Translations under genes and position numbers: made by a program
In this document: positions 1 through 9,075 of the stretch, piece by piece
Layout of the letters: every line of letters starts with the position of its first letter
Position numbering within the stretch: the first letter of the stretch is position 1
Notes under the pieces: model-generated
Database searches by the model: none
Told to the model about the DNA's origin: nothing
What the model saw: the letters and a program-made list of their open reading frames with translations, nothing else
Source of the DNA: Streptomyces pluripotens
Lineage (GTDB): Bacteria > Actinomycetota > Actinomycetes > Streptomycetales > Streptomycetaceae
Length of the DNA stretch: 64,000 nt
NCBI RefSeq assembly: GCF_000802245.2
Contig: NZ_CP021080.1
Span: 6,014,001 to 6,078,000, forward strand
Reading direction: 5' to 3'

Positions 1-1
1 G

Positions 2-946
2 TGGTTGAAGCACCCGGACGGCACCAGTGCCCGGACCGCACTGTGCGCGCCGCTGACCAGCGGGGAGGACACCTACGGTGTCCTGGTGTGGGCCCGGGCC
101 GGGGGGCCGCTTGCCCGCGCGGAGGCCGAGCTGACCGCCCTGCTCGCCGAGCGTGCCGCCTCCCACATCCGGCACGCCCGCGCGTACGAGCAGGTCAGTC
201 GTACCGCGAGCGACCTGCAACGCGCCCTGCTGGCCGAACCCGGCCGCCCGCACCCCAACCTGGATGTCGCCGTCCGCTACCTCCCGGTCGGCGGGAGTGC
301 GCTGGTCGGCGGCGACTGGTGCGAAACCGTCCGGTTGCACTTCGGCCGCACCCTCCTGGTGGTCGGCGACGTGATGGGGCATGGCCTGGAAGCCGCCGTC
401 GACATGAGCGCCTACCGCTCCTCTCTGCGCTACATCGCCTCCTCCGACCTGCCCCCGCACCGCGTGCTGCGCCAGATGGACGACATTGCCTCCGGGGAGG
501 CGGACCGCAGGCCCGCTACCTGTCTGCTCGCCCGTGTCGATCCGGGCCGGGGGCAGGTCACCGTGGCCAGCGCCGGTCACCTGCCGCCGGTGCTCATCAC
601 CAGGGGCGGCGAGGCGGCCCTGCTGCCCGTCCCCGTGGGACCGCCCCTGGGCACCGGACTCGGCGGCTACGAGACCGCCACCCACGAATTCGCGGATGCG
701 GAGACGCTCGTGCTGTTCACCGATGGGCTCGTGGAGCACCGCGGTGAGGACATCGACCACTCCCTCGCCCGTCTGGCCGCCCTCAGCTTCACCGACTGCA
801 ACGGGGTCGACGCGGTCCTGGACACCATCCTCGCCCGTCTGGACGCCCGGCACGCGGAAGACGACGTGGCCGTCCTCGCCGCCCGCTCGCACCTGAGGCG
901 GGGCACCCACGCGGACTCCGCTCCGGCAGACCGCTCGCCCGGCTGA
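2..946 (+). CDS. GAF-SpoIIE/PP2C serine phosphatase, C-terminal part
   Basis: The reading frame is open at the window edge, so the true start lies upstream. About the first 70 residues look like the end of a GAF sensor domain (GEDTYGVLVWAR, then ELTALLAERAASHIRHAR). The rest is a SpoIIE-type PP2C phosphatase. It contains GGDWCETV, the metal-binding GDVMGHG, SAGHLPPVL and LVLFTDGLVEHR. Such proteins dephosphorylate anti-anti-sigma factors or similar serine phosphoproteins, and their activity is set by the N-terminal sensory domains. The substrate cannot be told from this fragment. The downstream ABC operon is on the same strand about 200 bases away, with no clear functional link. Confidence 0.9.
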   Translation, partial: WLKHPDGTSARTALCAPLTSGEDTYGVLVWARAGGPLARAEAELTALLAERAASHIRHARAYEQVSRTASDLQRALLAEPGRPHPNLDVAVRYLPVGGSALVGGDWCETVRLHFGRTLLVVGDVMGHGLEAAVDMSAYRSSLRYIASSDLPPHRVLRQMDDIASGEADRRPATCLLARVDPGRGQVTVASAGHLPPVLITRGGEAALLPVPVGPPLGTGLGGYETATHEFADAETLVLFTDGLVEHRGEDIDHSLARLAALSFTDCNGVDAVLDTILARLDARHAEDDVAVLAARSHLRRGTHADSAPADRSPG

Positions 947-1144
947 GCAACCGCAACCGGTCGTACCGCGATGCCGGTTGCGCGTCACGTCGGCCGCTCG
1001 CTGCTGCGGCAGCCTTCCGCCTGCGGTCTCCCGCCGGAGTGCCGGAACCCGCGCGGTCTAAACTCTTCCCGCAACGGCCCGCGTATCGACAACCGTGGTC
1101 GGAAGTGGGCGGAGAACTGCCAAACCCGAAGGGTATTCGGCGTT

Positions 1145-2275
1145 TTGATACGGATTGAGTCAGTCACGAAGCGGTACCCGGACGGCACGGTCGCGGTCGA
1201 CCAGTTGTCACTGGACATACCTGACCGCGCGATCACCGTCCTGGTTGGGCCGTCCGGCTGTGGCAAGACGACGACCCTGCGGATGATCAACCGGATGGTG
1301 GAGCCCAGCGACGGCAGCATCCTGATCGACGGTATGGACATCCGGCAACAGCCGGTCAACACCCTGCGGCGCTCCATGGGTTACGTCATCCAGAACGCCG
1401 GACTCTTCCAACACCGCACCATCCTCGACAACATAGCCACCGTGCCCCGCCTGCTCGGCTGGAGCAAGCAGGAGGCGCGCGCCCGGGCGGCGGAGCTGAT
1501 GGAGCGGGTCGGGCTGGATGCCACCCTGGCCAAGCGGTACCCGTACCAGCTCTCCGGCGGGCAGCAGCAGCGTGTTGGCGTGGCCCGGGCGCTCGCCGCC
1601 GACCCGCCGGTGCTGCTGATGGACGAACCGTTCTCTGCCGTCGACCCCGTCGTGCGCAAGGGACTGCAAGACGAACTCCTGCGCATCCAAGATGAGTTGG
1701 GCAAGACCATCGTCTTTGTCACCCATGACATCGATGAGGCGGTCAAGCTGGGTACCATGGTCGCCGTGCTCCGCACCGGCGGCCGTCTCGCCCAGTTCTC
1801 CCCGCCCGCGGAACTCCTCAGCGCGCCCGCCGACTCCTTCGTGGAGGACTTCCTCGGCGCCGACCGGGGCATCCGTCGGCTGTCCTTCTTCCCTTCCGGG
1901 AGGCTGGAGTTGCAGACCGCCCCCATCGTGGGGATCGACGCGGACGCCGCGAAGATCGCCTCCCGGGCCGAGGCCCCCTACCTCCTCGTCACCGACCTTG
2001 ACGGCAAGCCGCTCGGTTGGAGCGAGCCCGAACGTCTCACCGCCGGAGCCATCGACCGCGACCAGCTCATCGACCACGGAAGGCCCTTCCTGCCCGGCAC
2101 GGATTCGCTGCGCACCGCGCTCGACGGGTCCGTGCTCTCACCGACCGGCTGGGCCGTCGCGGTGGACGGCCAGGGACGCGCCGTCGGTGTCGTCTCCCAG
2201 CAGGTCATCGGCGAGGCCATTCGTGCCGCCCACGGCCAGGTGGCCCAGGACCTCGGTGTGAAGGCCGCGCGATGA
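1145..2275 (+). CDS. Glycine betaine/compatible solute ABC transporter ATPase (OpuCA/ProV type)
   Basis: This is the ATP-hydrolysing subunit of an osmoprotectant importer, about 376 residues. It has Walker A (GPSGCGKTTT), Q-loop, signature LSGGQQQRVGVARAL, Walker B (PPVLLMDEPFSAVD) and the switch His (FVTHDIDEA). The C-terminal 120 residues look like CBS repeats, as in OpuCA/OpuAA, where they sense ionic strength. I place the start at the TTG giving MIRIESVTKRY, because homologues begin there and GAAGGG lies upstream. The frame stays open back to 971, but that extension has no domain. The stop overlaps the next gene's start (ATGA), so the three genes form one coupled operon. Confidence 0.9.
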   Translation: MIRIESVTKRYPDGTVAVDQLSLDIPDRAITVLVGPSGCGKTTTLRMINRMVEPSDGSILIDGMDIRQQPVNTLRRSMGYVIQNAGLFQHRTILDNIATVPRLLGWSKQEARARAAELMERVGLDATLAKRYPYQLSGGQQQRVGVARALAADPPVLLMDEPFSAVDPVVRKGLQDELLRIQDELGKTIVFVTHDIDEAVKLGTMVAVLRTGGRLAQFSPPAELLSAPADSFVEDFLGADRGIRRLSFFPSGRLELQTAPIVGIDADAAKIASRAEAPYLLVTDLDGKPLGWSEPERLTAGAIDRDQLIDHGRPFLPGTDSLRTALDGSVLSPTGWAVAVDGQGRAVGVVSQQVIGEAIRAAHGQVAQDLGVKAAR

Positions 2276-2925
2276 ACGGATTCTTCGACCTCCCGAGCGA
2301 CTTGCAGCACGGCTACTTCGGACTCATCGGTCTGCACCTGCGCGAAGGCTTGGTGCCGGTGTTGGCCGGACTGCTCATCGCCCTGCCCGTCGCCCAGCTC
2401 TGCGTACGGTTCCGCTGGGTCTACCCGCCCGTCCTCGGCGTCACCACCGTGCTCTACTCCATCCCGTCACTGGCCTTCTTCGTCGTCCTCATCGACTACT
2501 TCGGTCAGAGCGAGACCACCGTGATGATCCCGCTCGCGGTCTACAGCTTGGTGGTGTTGGTCCCGGCGATCGTGGATGGTGTCCGATCGGTCCCGCAGGA
2601 GACCCTGGCCGCCGCACAGGCTATGGGATTTGGGCCGGTGCGCCGTTACCTCCAGGTCCAGTTGCCCATCGCCGTCCCCGCGATCCTCGCCGGCCTCAGG
2701 GTGGCGACCGTGTCCAGCCTCTCCCTGGTCAGCGTCGGCATGCTCATCGGCAACCAGGGGGCCCTGGGCAACATGCTCTACGACGCCCAGACCTACCACC
2801 GGCCCGCACTGGCCGTGAACTCCGTGCTGACCACCGCGGTTCTGGGCATCCTCGCCGACGCTCTGCTGGTCCTCGTCCGTCTGCTTCTCACGCCCTGGAT
2901 GCCGAGGAAGGGGGCGGCCCGGTGA
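2272..2925 (+). CDS. Compatible solute ABC transporter permease 1 (OpuCB/ProW type)
   Basis: A 217-residue integral membrane protein with about six membrane segments and a BPD_transp_1 fold. The EAA loop reads ETLAAAQAMGFGPVRRYLQVQLP, and it is the coupling helix that docks on the ATPase. It starts with ATG inside the ATGA overlap with the ATPase gene and ends in a GTGA overlap with the second permease. With the partner permease it should form the heterodimeric channel of a glycine betaine/choline/carnitine-type importer. The exact solute cannot be read from sequence. Confidence 0.9.
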   Translation: MNGFFDLPSDLQHGYFGLIGLHLREGLVPVLAGLLIALPVAQLCVRFRWVYPPVLGVTTVLYSIPSLAFFVVLIDYFGQSETTVMIPLAVYSLVVLVPAIVDGVRSVPQETLAAAQAMGFGPVRRYLQVQLPIAVPAILAGLRVATVSSLSLVSVGMLIGNQGALGNMLYDAQTYHRPALAVNSVLTTAVLGILADALLVLVRLLLTPWMPRKGAAR

Positions 2926-3590
2926 ACGTACTGCATCTCGTGCACGCCTTCTTCAGCGACGGCGCCCACTGGCACGGCTACGACGGCATCCCCGCCCGGT
3001 TCGCCGAGCACATCGAGTACTCGCTGGAAGCCCTGCTGCTCGCGGCCGTGATCGCCCTGCCCATCGGCCTAGTCACCGGCCACTACGGGCGCGGCGGCAA
3101 CGCACTCGCGCTGATCGCCACCGCTGGCAGGGCCCTGCCCAGCTTCGGCCTGCTGGTGCTGATGTTCATCTGGATCGGCCTCGGCCTGATGCCGGTGATG
3201 GTCCCGCTGGTCGTACTCGCCGTACCGCCGATCCTCGTCACCACCTACGAAGCGATTCGTTCCGTGGACCCCTCCCCAGTGGACGCGGCACGGGGAATGG
3301 GGATGCCCGAGGCCCGCGTCCTCCTCCAGGTGGAGGTGCCGGTCGCCCTGCCGCTGATCCTCAGCGGCCTGCGCACGGCGGCCGTCCAGATCGTCTCCAC
3401 CGCCACCATCGCCGCCTACATCGGCTTCGGCGGACTGGGCCGGTACATCATCGATGGCCTCTTCCAGCGCAACTACGAGAAGGTCGTCGGTGGCGCCACC
3501 CTGGTCGCCGTGCTCGCCCTCGTCACCCTCGCGGTGTTCTGGGCGGCGTCGCGGCTCACGGTGTCACCGGGGGTGCAACGCAGCGGCTGA
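2922..3590 (+). CDS. Compatible solute ABC transporter permease 2 (OpuCD type)
   Basis: A 222-residue membrane protein with about six hydrophobic segments. Its coupling motif is VDAARGMGMPEARVLLQVEV, and the following stretch IAAYIGFGGLGRYIIDGL is typical of OpuCD/YehW permeases. It starts at GTG within a four-base overlap with permease 1. Its stop is only 55 bases from the convergent cvnD stop. The usual next gene, the substrate-binding protein, is not here. It lies about 4.5 kb further on, beyond a reversed conservon. Confidence 0.9.
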   Translation: MNVLHLVHAFFSDGAHWHGYDGIPARFAEHIEYSLEALLLAAVIALPIGLVTGHYGRGGNALALIATAGRALPSFGLLVLMFIWIGLGLMPVMVPLVVLAVPPILVTTYEAIRSVDPSPVDAARGMGMPEARVLLQVEVPVALPLILSGLRTAAVQIVSTATIAAYIGFGGLGRYIIDGLFQRNYEKVVGGATLVAVLALVTLAVFWAASRLTVSPGVQRSG

Positions 3591-3645
3591 CGGTCGGGCC
3601 GAGCCGAGTGCCGTCGGCATGACCGTCACACAGCACCAGACACCG

Positions 3646-4245
3646 CTACTGCTCGGTGCGGGCCAGCGCCAGTTCCAGGACGACGAGCAGGGCGTCCCGC
3701 ACCGAGCCGCGTTCCCGGGCGTCGAACACCACGATCGGCACTCCGCCGGAGACGTCCAGCGCCCAGCGGATCTCGTCCAGGGAGTGCTCCACCTTCCCGT
3801 CGAAGGCATTGACCGCGACGGCGAACGGGATGTCCTTGTGCTCGAAGTAGTCGACGGCCGCGTAGCAGTCGTCCAGCCGCCGGGTGTCGACGATGACGAG
3901 GCCGCCGACCGCGCCCTCCACGATGTCGTCCCACATGAACCCGAACCGCTCCTGGCCGGGCGTCCCGAACAGGTACAGCTTCAGCATCGGGTCGATGGTG
4001 ATGCACCCGAAGTCCATGGCCACGGTGGTCGTGGTCTTGTGCGGCGTGTGCGTGAGGTCGTCCACGCCGGCCGCCACCTCGGTGATCGACGCCTCCGTGG
4101 TCAGCGGCTCGATCTCCGAGATCGCGCCGACGGCGGTGGTCTTCCCCACCCCGAAGCCGCCCGCGATCACCATCTTCACCGGTAGCGGCGGCCGTACGGC
4201 ATCCCGTGCGGCGACGCCCCGGACGAGTGGTTCAGTCGGTGTCAC
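3646..4245 (-). CDS. cvnD: CvnD: conservon Ras-like small GTPase
   Basis: A 199-residue ATP/GTP-binding protein and the last gene of a cvnABCD conservon. G1 is GGFGVGKTT, the switch II region is LFGTPGQERFGFMW (Gln present), and G4 is NAFD. In this family (MglA/Roc-like) the GTPase cycles under control of the CvnA sensor and CvnB roadblock protein at the membrane. I chose the GTG that overlaps the cvnC stop by 14 bases. This gives the usual family length and translational coupling, while the longer frame reaching 4284 adds an unconserved tail. It converges on the ABC permease gene. Confidence 0.93.
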   Translation of the reverse strand: MTPTEPLVRGVAARDAVRPPLPVKMVIAGGFGVGKTTAVGAISEIEPLTTEASITEVAAGVDDLTHTPHKTTTTVAMDFGCITIDPMLKLYLFGTPGQERFGFMWDDIVEGAVGGLVIVDTRRLDDCYAAVDYFEHKDIPFAVAVNAFDGKVEHSLDEIRWALDVSGGVPIVVFDARERGSVRDALLVVLELALARTEQ

Positions 4246-4642
4246 TCGATACCCCTCGGGAGTCGGGGATGGCCCTGAGACCATCGATGAGCCTGCGCAG
4301 CACTGACGCGTCGTGGGTGGCCTCGGCGTCCGGCACGTACACCGTCAGCTGCCCCGCCTCGCGCAGGTCCTCGGCCAGTACGCGGACCACGTTCAGATGC
4401 AGCCGCAGCCGCGCCGCGAGTTCCGCAAGGGACTGCGGCAGCCGGCACGCGGCGACGATGTCGTGCTGCTCGAAGGAGAGCCGGCCGAGCGCGTCGAGAC
4501 CGGCGAGCGTGGCCACCACCTGCGTCTCCAGGGGCAGCGCCCGGCCGGAGGCGGCATCCGCCACCCGGCCGGCGGTGACCAGGAACGGCCGTACGGCGGG
4601 GGCGGGGCCGACCGGGTCCGAGCCCGGGGTGCCGTCCGCCAT
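4232..4642 (-). CDS. cvnC: CvnC: conservon DUF742 protein
   Basis: A 136-residue DUF742 protein, the third conservon component. It has the family pattern VRPFLVTAGR near residue 18, LSFEQHDIVAACRLPQSLAELAARL in the winged-helix-like middle (about residues 58-85), and VRVLAEDLREAGQLTVYVP. DUF742 proteins are predicted adaptors linking the sensor kinase to the GTPase. A direct DNA-binding role is not established. It lies 16 bases after cvnB and overlaps the start of cvnD, so it is co-translated in the four-gene unit. Confidence 0.92.
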   Translation of the reverse strand: MADGTPGSDPVGPAPAVRPFLVTAGRVADAASGRALPLETQVVATLAGLDALGRLSFEQHDIVAACRLPQSLAELAARLRLHLNVVRVLAEDLREAGQLTVYVPDAEATHDASVLRRLIDGLRAIPDSRGVSSDTD

Positions 4643-4658
4643 GGGAACCGTCTCCTCC

Positions 4659-5135
4659 TCAGCGTGCCGACGTGGCGCCGACGCTGTTCTTCAGTTCGAG
4701 GACGAGCTGCGGGCTGAGGGCGGCCCCGGCGCGGTTGGCGAACAGCGTCATCTCGTAGGCGATGTTGCCGAGCTTTGCCTCCTTGCCGGTGACGACGCCG
4801 AGCACGGCGCCGCTGCCGATCGCGGAGACGATCACGTGGCCGCCTTCCAGATCGATGATGACCTTGTTCAAGCCCCCCAGCCCGTAATTGCCGGAGGCGC
4901 CCGCAGCCAGGCTGGTGATGCCCGAGACGATCGCCGCGAGCCGCTCGGAGTCGGCGTGCTCGCGCAGCTGGGACACCGCGATCAGCAGACCGTCGGAGGA
5001 GACGGCGATCGCGTCGACGACGCCTGCGGTCTCGGTCGCGAAACGGTTCAGCAGCCAGGTGAAGTCGGCTGCGGCTGCCTGCAGGTCGGATGGCGTGGTG
5101 CCGTCCGTCGGGGTGTCACCTGTCGACGTGCTCAC
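4659..5135 (-). CDS. cvnB: CvnB: roadblock/LC7 domain protein
   Basis: A 158-residue roadblock/LC7 (MglB-like) protein. The domain runs from about residue 22 (DFTWLLNRFATETAGVVDAI) to residue 145, with ISSLAAGASGNYGLGGL-like features and a terminal LFANRAGAALSPQL helix. Roadblock proteins dimerise and act as regulators or GAP-like partners of small Ras-like GTPases such as CvnD. Its start overlaps the cvnA stop (ATGA), showing tight coupling to the sensor. Confidence 0.93.
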   Translation of the reverse strand: MSTSTGDTPTDGTTPSDLQAAAADFTWLLNRFATETAGVVDAIAVSSDGLLIAVSQLREHADSERLAAIVSGITSLAAGASGNYGLGGLNKVIIDLEGGHVIVSAIGSGAVLGVVTGKEAKLGNIAYEMTLFANRAGAALSPQLVLELKNSVGATSAR

Positions 5136-7792
5136 TGCTCGGCTCCTTCCGGAAGGTGGTTCTGGTCGTGCGGCGGGATGGTCGGGGCGGGACGCCCGTG
5201 TTCGGGGCTCGCCCGGTCGGCGCGCGCCGACCGGGCGGCGGCGTCGGGATGCGGGGCGGGGGTGTGCTCAGGACGGGTGCCACCTTCCGTGTCGCTGTCC
5301 CGCTGGGCGCGTTCCACCGCCTCTTCGAACTCTTCCAGCGCGCTGCGCACGGCCTCCGCGTCCAGCGGGCGCGCGGACTGCGGTACCGCAGGAGCGGCGC
5401 CGGCGGTGGACGGCAACGTGGCTCCGCGGACCCGCCGACGCAGCGGGCGGCCGGTACCCGAGGGCCTCGCCGCGGCCTGTTCACTGACCGCGGCGGTCTG
5501 CTCGCCGGCCGCCGCGGCCGGCCTGTCGGCGGCCGGTGAATCGGACCCGCTTGTCACCGTGCCGGTGCGGGCCGCTGCCGTGCCGGTCCCCCGAGCCGTC
5601 GTGGTCGTCCCGTCCGGGACCGGCCCGGACTGCTGCTCGCGGCGCGGAATCCGGCGGGGGAGTGGCCCGGCGACATCGGTACGAGCGGCTTCGGCCTGGG
5701 CGGGGCCGACGATCACGGCCTTCCCGGGCGCGCTGTCCACCGACGCCTGCCGCGGTACGCCACGGGCCGGCACGGGCCCGGACACCACGGCGGCGGGTCC
5801 CGGCGTCACGGTGACCGGGGTGTCCGCCTGCGGGTTGAGCATCAGCAGCACAGACGTGGGCAGGGACACCTCCGCCGTCACACCGCCGCCCGGCGTCCGG
5901 GTCAGCTCTACCCCGATCTCCCAACGGCGGGCCAGCGCGCCCACCACGAACAGGCCCAGCACCTTCGTCGGCATCAGATCCAGGCGTTCGCGCCGGACCA
6001 GCCTGGCGTTCTCCTCGGCGAGGCGCTCGGCGCTCATGCCGAGACCGTGATCCGTGATCGCCACGCGCGCGCCGTCGGTACCGGAGCGGACGGTCACTTC
6101 GACCGGGCTGCTCTCGGGTGAGAACCCGACGGCGTTCTCCAAGAGTTCGGCAGTCATCAGCGTCAGGTCGCCGACGACGTCCGGATCGACCATGGCGTCC
6201 GCCGCCGCGTACAGCCGCACCCGCTGATAGCCCTCGATCTGTCCCAGCGCTGCCCGCACGACGTTGGACAACGCTGCCGGCCCCGCCTCCAGCACGGTCT
6301 CGCGGATGCCGGCCAGCAGCATCAGGCTGTCGGCATTGCGGCGCAGCCGCACGGCGATGTGGTCGATGGAGTACAGGCGTTCCAGCAGAGCGGGGTCGGT
6401 CTCACCACGTTCCACCGCATCAATCAGCGTGAGCTGGCGTGTCGTCAGGTTCGACACGCGTCGGCCCACGTTGCCGAACATCTCGGCGGTGTTGCGTCGA
6501 CTGAGCACCTGACGCTCCAGCAGCGCGGCGGCGGTGGTCTGCACCCGGTTGAACGCCTCGGCCAGGTCGCCGATCTCGTCACGCGCGGTGACCGGCATGT
6601 CCCGCAGCCGGGGCGGTCCGTCGTCCTCGGCGTCGTCGTCGGCCACCCGGGCAAGCTCGCGCCCCGCGACCTCGGCGACCTCCTGCGCCGCGCCGGTGAG
6701 CGCCTGCACGGGCCGGATCACCGAGCGGCGCACCAGTACGGCGAACGCGATCCACAGGACGAAGGCGATCAGCGCGCCGCTCAGCAGCAGACCCGCCCGC
6801 CAACGGGCGGAGGTGGCGGCGCCGTCGGCACGGTCGGCGATCTCCCCGATCAGCGAGGTGGTGATCTTCAACCGGGCGGCGGCCTGCTGGGGATAGGCGG
6901 GGTAGCCGGCCAGTGAGCCCTGGACCGCCAGCCGGATCTGCCTCTGCCCCTGCGCCTGCAACTGACCTGCATCGACCTGCAGCTCGGCGAAGGCCTGAGC
7001 GATCTCACGCTGTGCCGGAGTGTGCTCGATGCCGCCGAGCCGGTCCGTTTGCTCCTCGGTGGCGAACCGGGCGAACCGGTCGGCCTGGTGGATGTAGAGG
7101 TCGTAGGCACCGACCGCGCTGGTGAACTCGATCTGCGCGTTGGTGTCCCCGGTGGTGGCGGCGAACACGTTGGTCTCGAAGGCCCCGTGGGCGGCATCCG
7201 CGCGCAGCAGGGAGTCGAGCAGGTTGCCGGTGAAGGTGGCGGCCAGGTCGGTGTTGCGGTCGAGGCTGAGCCCGTCGATCAGTCCCTGCGAGGCGTTGGT
7301 GTAGGCCGGGTCGATGTTGTCGGCCGGCAGGTACGAACGCTCCACCGAGGTGCGCAGGCTGGTGAGGCCGCCGACTTCGTGCAAGGCCTGCGCCTCGCGC
7401 TCCGGCAGTTGCTCACCGAAGCTTTCGCGCACCTTCTCCACCTGTGAGTCAACCGCCTTCTGCGCCGCGCGGTAGGCGGACTTCGACGGCTTGGTGTCCC
7501 CGGACTCGTAGCGCGCGGAGAGCAGGATCGCCTGCTGGTGTTCGGCCTCTACCCGGTCGACCAGTCGAGCTACCTGGGCGCTGTCACGTACGAGCTGGGC
7601 GGCCGACGCGGCGCTGCCGGATTGCTGCACCAAATCGGTGAACAGGTAGGACAGCAGGCAGGTGATGACCGCGAGGGGGATACCGACGAGTAGGTTGAGT
7701 TTGCGCCTGAAGGGCCAGCGGTCGGCGAAACCCCGTGCTCCGCTCCGCGTGGGGGCGTGCCTGGCAGGCGCGTCCACCTGGTTCGTGGACAC
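5132..7792 (-). CDS. cvnA: CvnA: NIT-domain sensor histidine kinase-like protein
   Basis: The membrane sensor of the conservon, 886 residues. Order: a short cytoplasmic head; membrane segment 1 (about 34-54); an extracytoplasmic NIT-type four-helix sensor region (about 60-330); membrane segment 2 (about 333-355); HAMP; a coiled coil with the family motif DHIAVRLRRNADSLMLLAG; and a HATPase domain with the N-box AELLENAVGFSP near residue 547 and ITDHGLGM. A disordered Pro/Ala/Arg-rich tail of about 230 residues follows. The GTG start is supported by AAGGAGG four bases upstream. An in-frame ATG 42 bases earlier has no such site. It is divergent from the betaine-binding protein gene, with 290 bases between them. 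Confidence 0.93.
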   Translation of the reverse strand: MSTNQVDAPARHAPTRSGARGFADRWPFRRKLNLLVGIPLAVITCLLSYLFTDLVQQSGSAASAAQLVRDSAQVARLVDRVEAEHQQAILLSARYESGDTKPSKSAYRAAQKAVDSQVEKVRESFGEQLPEREAQALHEVGGLTSLRTSVERSYLPADNIDPAYTNASQGLIDGLSLDRNTDLAATFTGNLLDSLLRADAAHGAFETNVFAATTGDTNAQIEFTSAVGAYDLYIHQADRFARFATEEQTDRLGGIEHTPAQREIAQAFAELQVDAGQLQAQGQRQIRLAVQGSLAGYPAYPQQAAARLKITTSLIGEIADRADGAATSARWRAGLLLSGALIAFVLWIAFAVLVRRSVIRPVQALTGAAQEVAEVAGRELARVADDDAEDDGPPRLRDMPVTARDEIGDLAEAFNRVQTTAAALLERQVLSRRNTAEMFGNVGRRVSNLTTRQLTLIDAVERGETDPALLERLYSIDHIAVRLRRNADSLMLLAGIRETVLEAGPAALSNVVRAALGQIEGYQRVRLYAAADAMVDPDVVGDLTLMTAELLENAVGFSPESSPVEVTVRSGTDGARVAITDHGLGMSAERLAEENARLVRRERLDLMPTKVLGLFVVGALARRWEIGVELTRTPGGGVTAEVSLPTSVLLMLNPQADTPVTVTPGPAAVVSGPVPARGVPRQASVDSAPGKAVIVGPAQAEAARTDVAGPLPRRIPRREQQSGPVPDGTTTTARGTGTAAARTGTVTSGSDSPAADRPAAAAGEQTAAVSEQAAARPSGTGRPLRRRVRGATLPSTAGAAPAVPQSARPLDAEAVRSALEEFEEAVERAQRDSDTEGGTRPEHTPAPHPDAAARSARADRASPEHGRPAPTIPPHDQNHLPEGAEQ

Positions 7793-7927
7793 CGGGCCTC
7801 CTTCGTGGGTGTCTTGCCTCGGGGGTTCGGCCATCCCCGCGCCTGGGGGGCGTCGTCACCCCCGAAACGCCTGCGTCACGACACCGAAGCGGGCCCCGTG
7901 CACGCTGTGGCCGGTGGCAACTGCCCC

Positions 7928-7941
7928 GAGCCTACAGGCTC
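7928..7941. promoter_or_regulatory. Short palindrome between cvnA and the solute receptor gene
   Basis: GAGCCT-AC-AGGCTC is a perfect 6+2+6 inverted repeat. It lies in the 290-base divergent gap, 136 bases upstream of cvnA and 142 bases upstream of the receptor start. Its position suits a regulator acting on both promoters, but no cognate regulator is visible and such a short palindrome can occur by chance. Confidence 0.25.
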
Positions 7942-8082
7942 CTTAAACGATCGATCCGCGCGGCTTTCATCAAGAATCTGTTACGAAGAGACCGCGCTCC
8001 GTGCACAACTGAGCACAGATCGATGCCAATCGGTGGACTGTGGTACTTGACTGACCGAGAACCGGCTGGATTGGATCAGAGG

Positions 8083-9006
8083 GTGACTTCCACGACCCAT
8101 ATCAGCAGGTTCATCCGGAGGAACCGAGGCGCGGCAGCGACGTTCGCCCTCGTGGCGGCGACGGCTCTGCTGGCGGGCTGCTCCTCCAGCGACGACAAGG
8201 GAGTTGTCGTCGGATCCAACAACTTCCCCGAGAGCAACCTGCTCGCCGACATCTACGGCGAGGCACTCAAGGCCAAGGGGATCACGGTCACCTACAAACC
8301 GAACATCGGCAGTCGCGAGACGACCTACGGGCTCATCAAGAACGGTTCGATCTCGGTCCTGCCCGAGTACAACGGGGCACTGCTGGCCTATCTCGACCCC
8401 AAGGCCACGCCGAAGACCACCGAGGCCACGACGGCGGCCATCAAGGCCAAGCTGGGTTCCAAGCTGACGTTGCTACAACCCTCGTCGGCGCAGGACAAGG
8501 ATTCCGTCACGGTCAACGCGGCCACCGCGCAGAAGTACAACCTCACCGGGAAGTCCTCCATCGCAGACCTCAAAGGCATAGCCAAGGGCCTGGTCATCGG
8601 AGGCTCGCCCGAGTTCCAGACCCGTCACCAGGGGCTGGTGGGCCTGAAGTCCGTCTACGGAGTGGACTTCAAGTCCTTCAAGGCGTTGGACGCGGGCGGC
8701 CCGCTCACCCAGGCTGCGCTCAAGAAGGACGCCGTGCAGGCGGCTGACGTCTTCACCACGGATCCGACCATCTCCAAGGAGAAGTTCGTCGTCCTGCAGG
8801 ACCCGGAGAACCTCTTCGGCTTCGAGAACGTCCAGCCGCTCGTCCACAAGGGCGCGCTGCCCCAGAAGGGCGTGGACGCGCTCAACGCGGTCTCGGCCAA
8901 GCTCGATACCGCGACCTTGCTCGACCTGGACACCCAGGTTCAGGCGCAGAACAAGGACCCGCTGGACGTGGCGAAGGCATGGTTGAAGTCCGCCGGTCTC
9001 TCCTGA
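8083..9006 (+). CDS. Compatible solute ABC transporter substrate-binding lipoprotein (OpuAC/OsmF type)
   Basis: A 307-residue receptor. A charged head with RFIRRNRG is followed by a hydrophobic segment and the lipobox LLAGC (Cys about residue 31), so it should be a membrane-anchored lipoprotein. The mature part begins VVVGSNNFPESNLLADIYGEAL, typical of the OpuAC family. VLPEYNGALLAYL and the ligand-region ADVFTTDPTI follow. The GTG at 8083 follows GAGG and gives a normal signal peptide. The longer frame to 7735 has none. It supplies the missing receptor for the ATPase/permease operon at 1145-3590, from which cvnABCD separates it. A strong hairpin follows the stop. Confidence 0.88.
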   Translation: MTSTTHISRFIRRNRGAAATFALVAATALLAGCSSSDDKGVVVGSNNFPESNLLADIYGEALKAKGITVTYKPNIGSRETTYGLIKNGSISVLPEYNGALLAYLDPKATPKTTEATTAAIKAKLGSKLTLLQPSSAQDKDSVTVNAATAQKYNLTGKSSIADLKGIAKGLVIGGSPEFQTRHQGLVGLKSVYGVDFKSFKALDAGGPLTQAALKKDAVQAADVFTTDPTISKEKFVVLQDPENLFGFENVQPLVHKGALPQKGVDALNAVSAKLDTATLLDLDTQVQAQNKDPLDVAKAWLKSAGLS

Positions 9007-9038
9007 CACCGCACCGGGTAGCACGACCACCGATGTGA

Positions 9039-9075
9039 CGCTGTGGGTGCCCCGGACTCCGGGGCACCCACAGCG
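9039..9075. terminator. Strong hairpin between convergent genes
   Basis: A perfect 17-bp inverted repeat (CGCTGTGGGTGCCCCGG, loop ACT, then its complement) starts 33 bases after the stop of the substrate-binding protein gene. It lies in the convergent gap with the TerB gene. There is no U-tract, which is usual for Streptomyces terminators. It probably ends transcription from both sides. Confidence 0.8.

Noticed and set aside
971..1144. N-terminal extension of the betaine ATPase by about 58 residues
   Set aside because: The added sequence has no conserved domain; homologues begin at MIRIESVTK, which the TTG at 1145 gives.
4206..6050. 614-codon open frame antisense to cvnC, cvnB and part of cvnA
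   Set aside because: Ser/Arg/Pro-rich sequence without a domain; the minus strand has well-recognised conservon genes.
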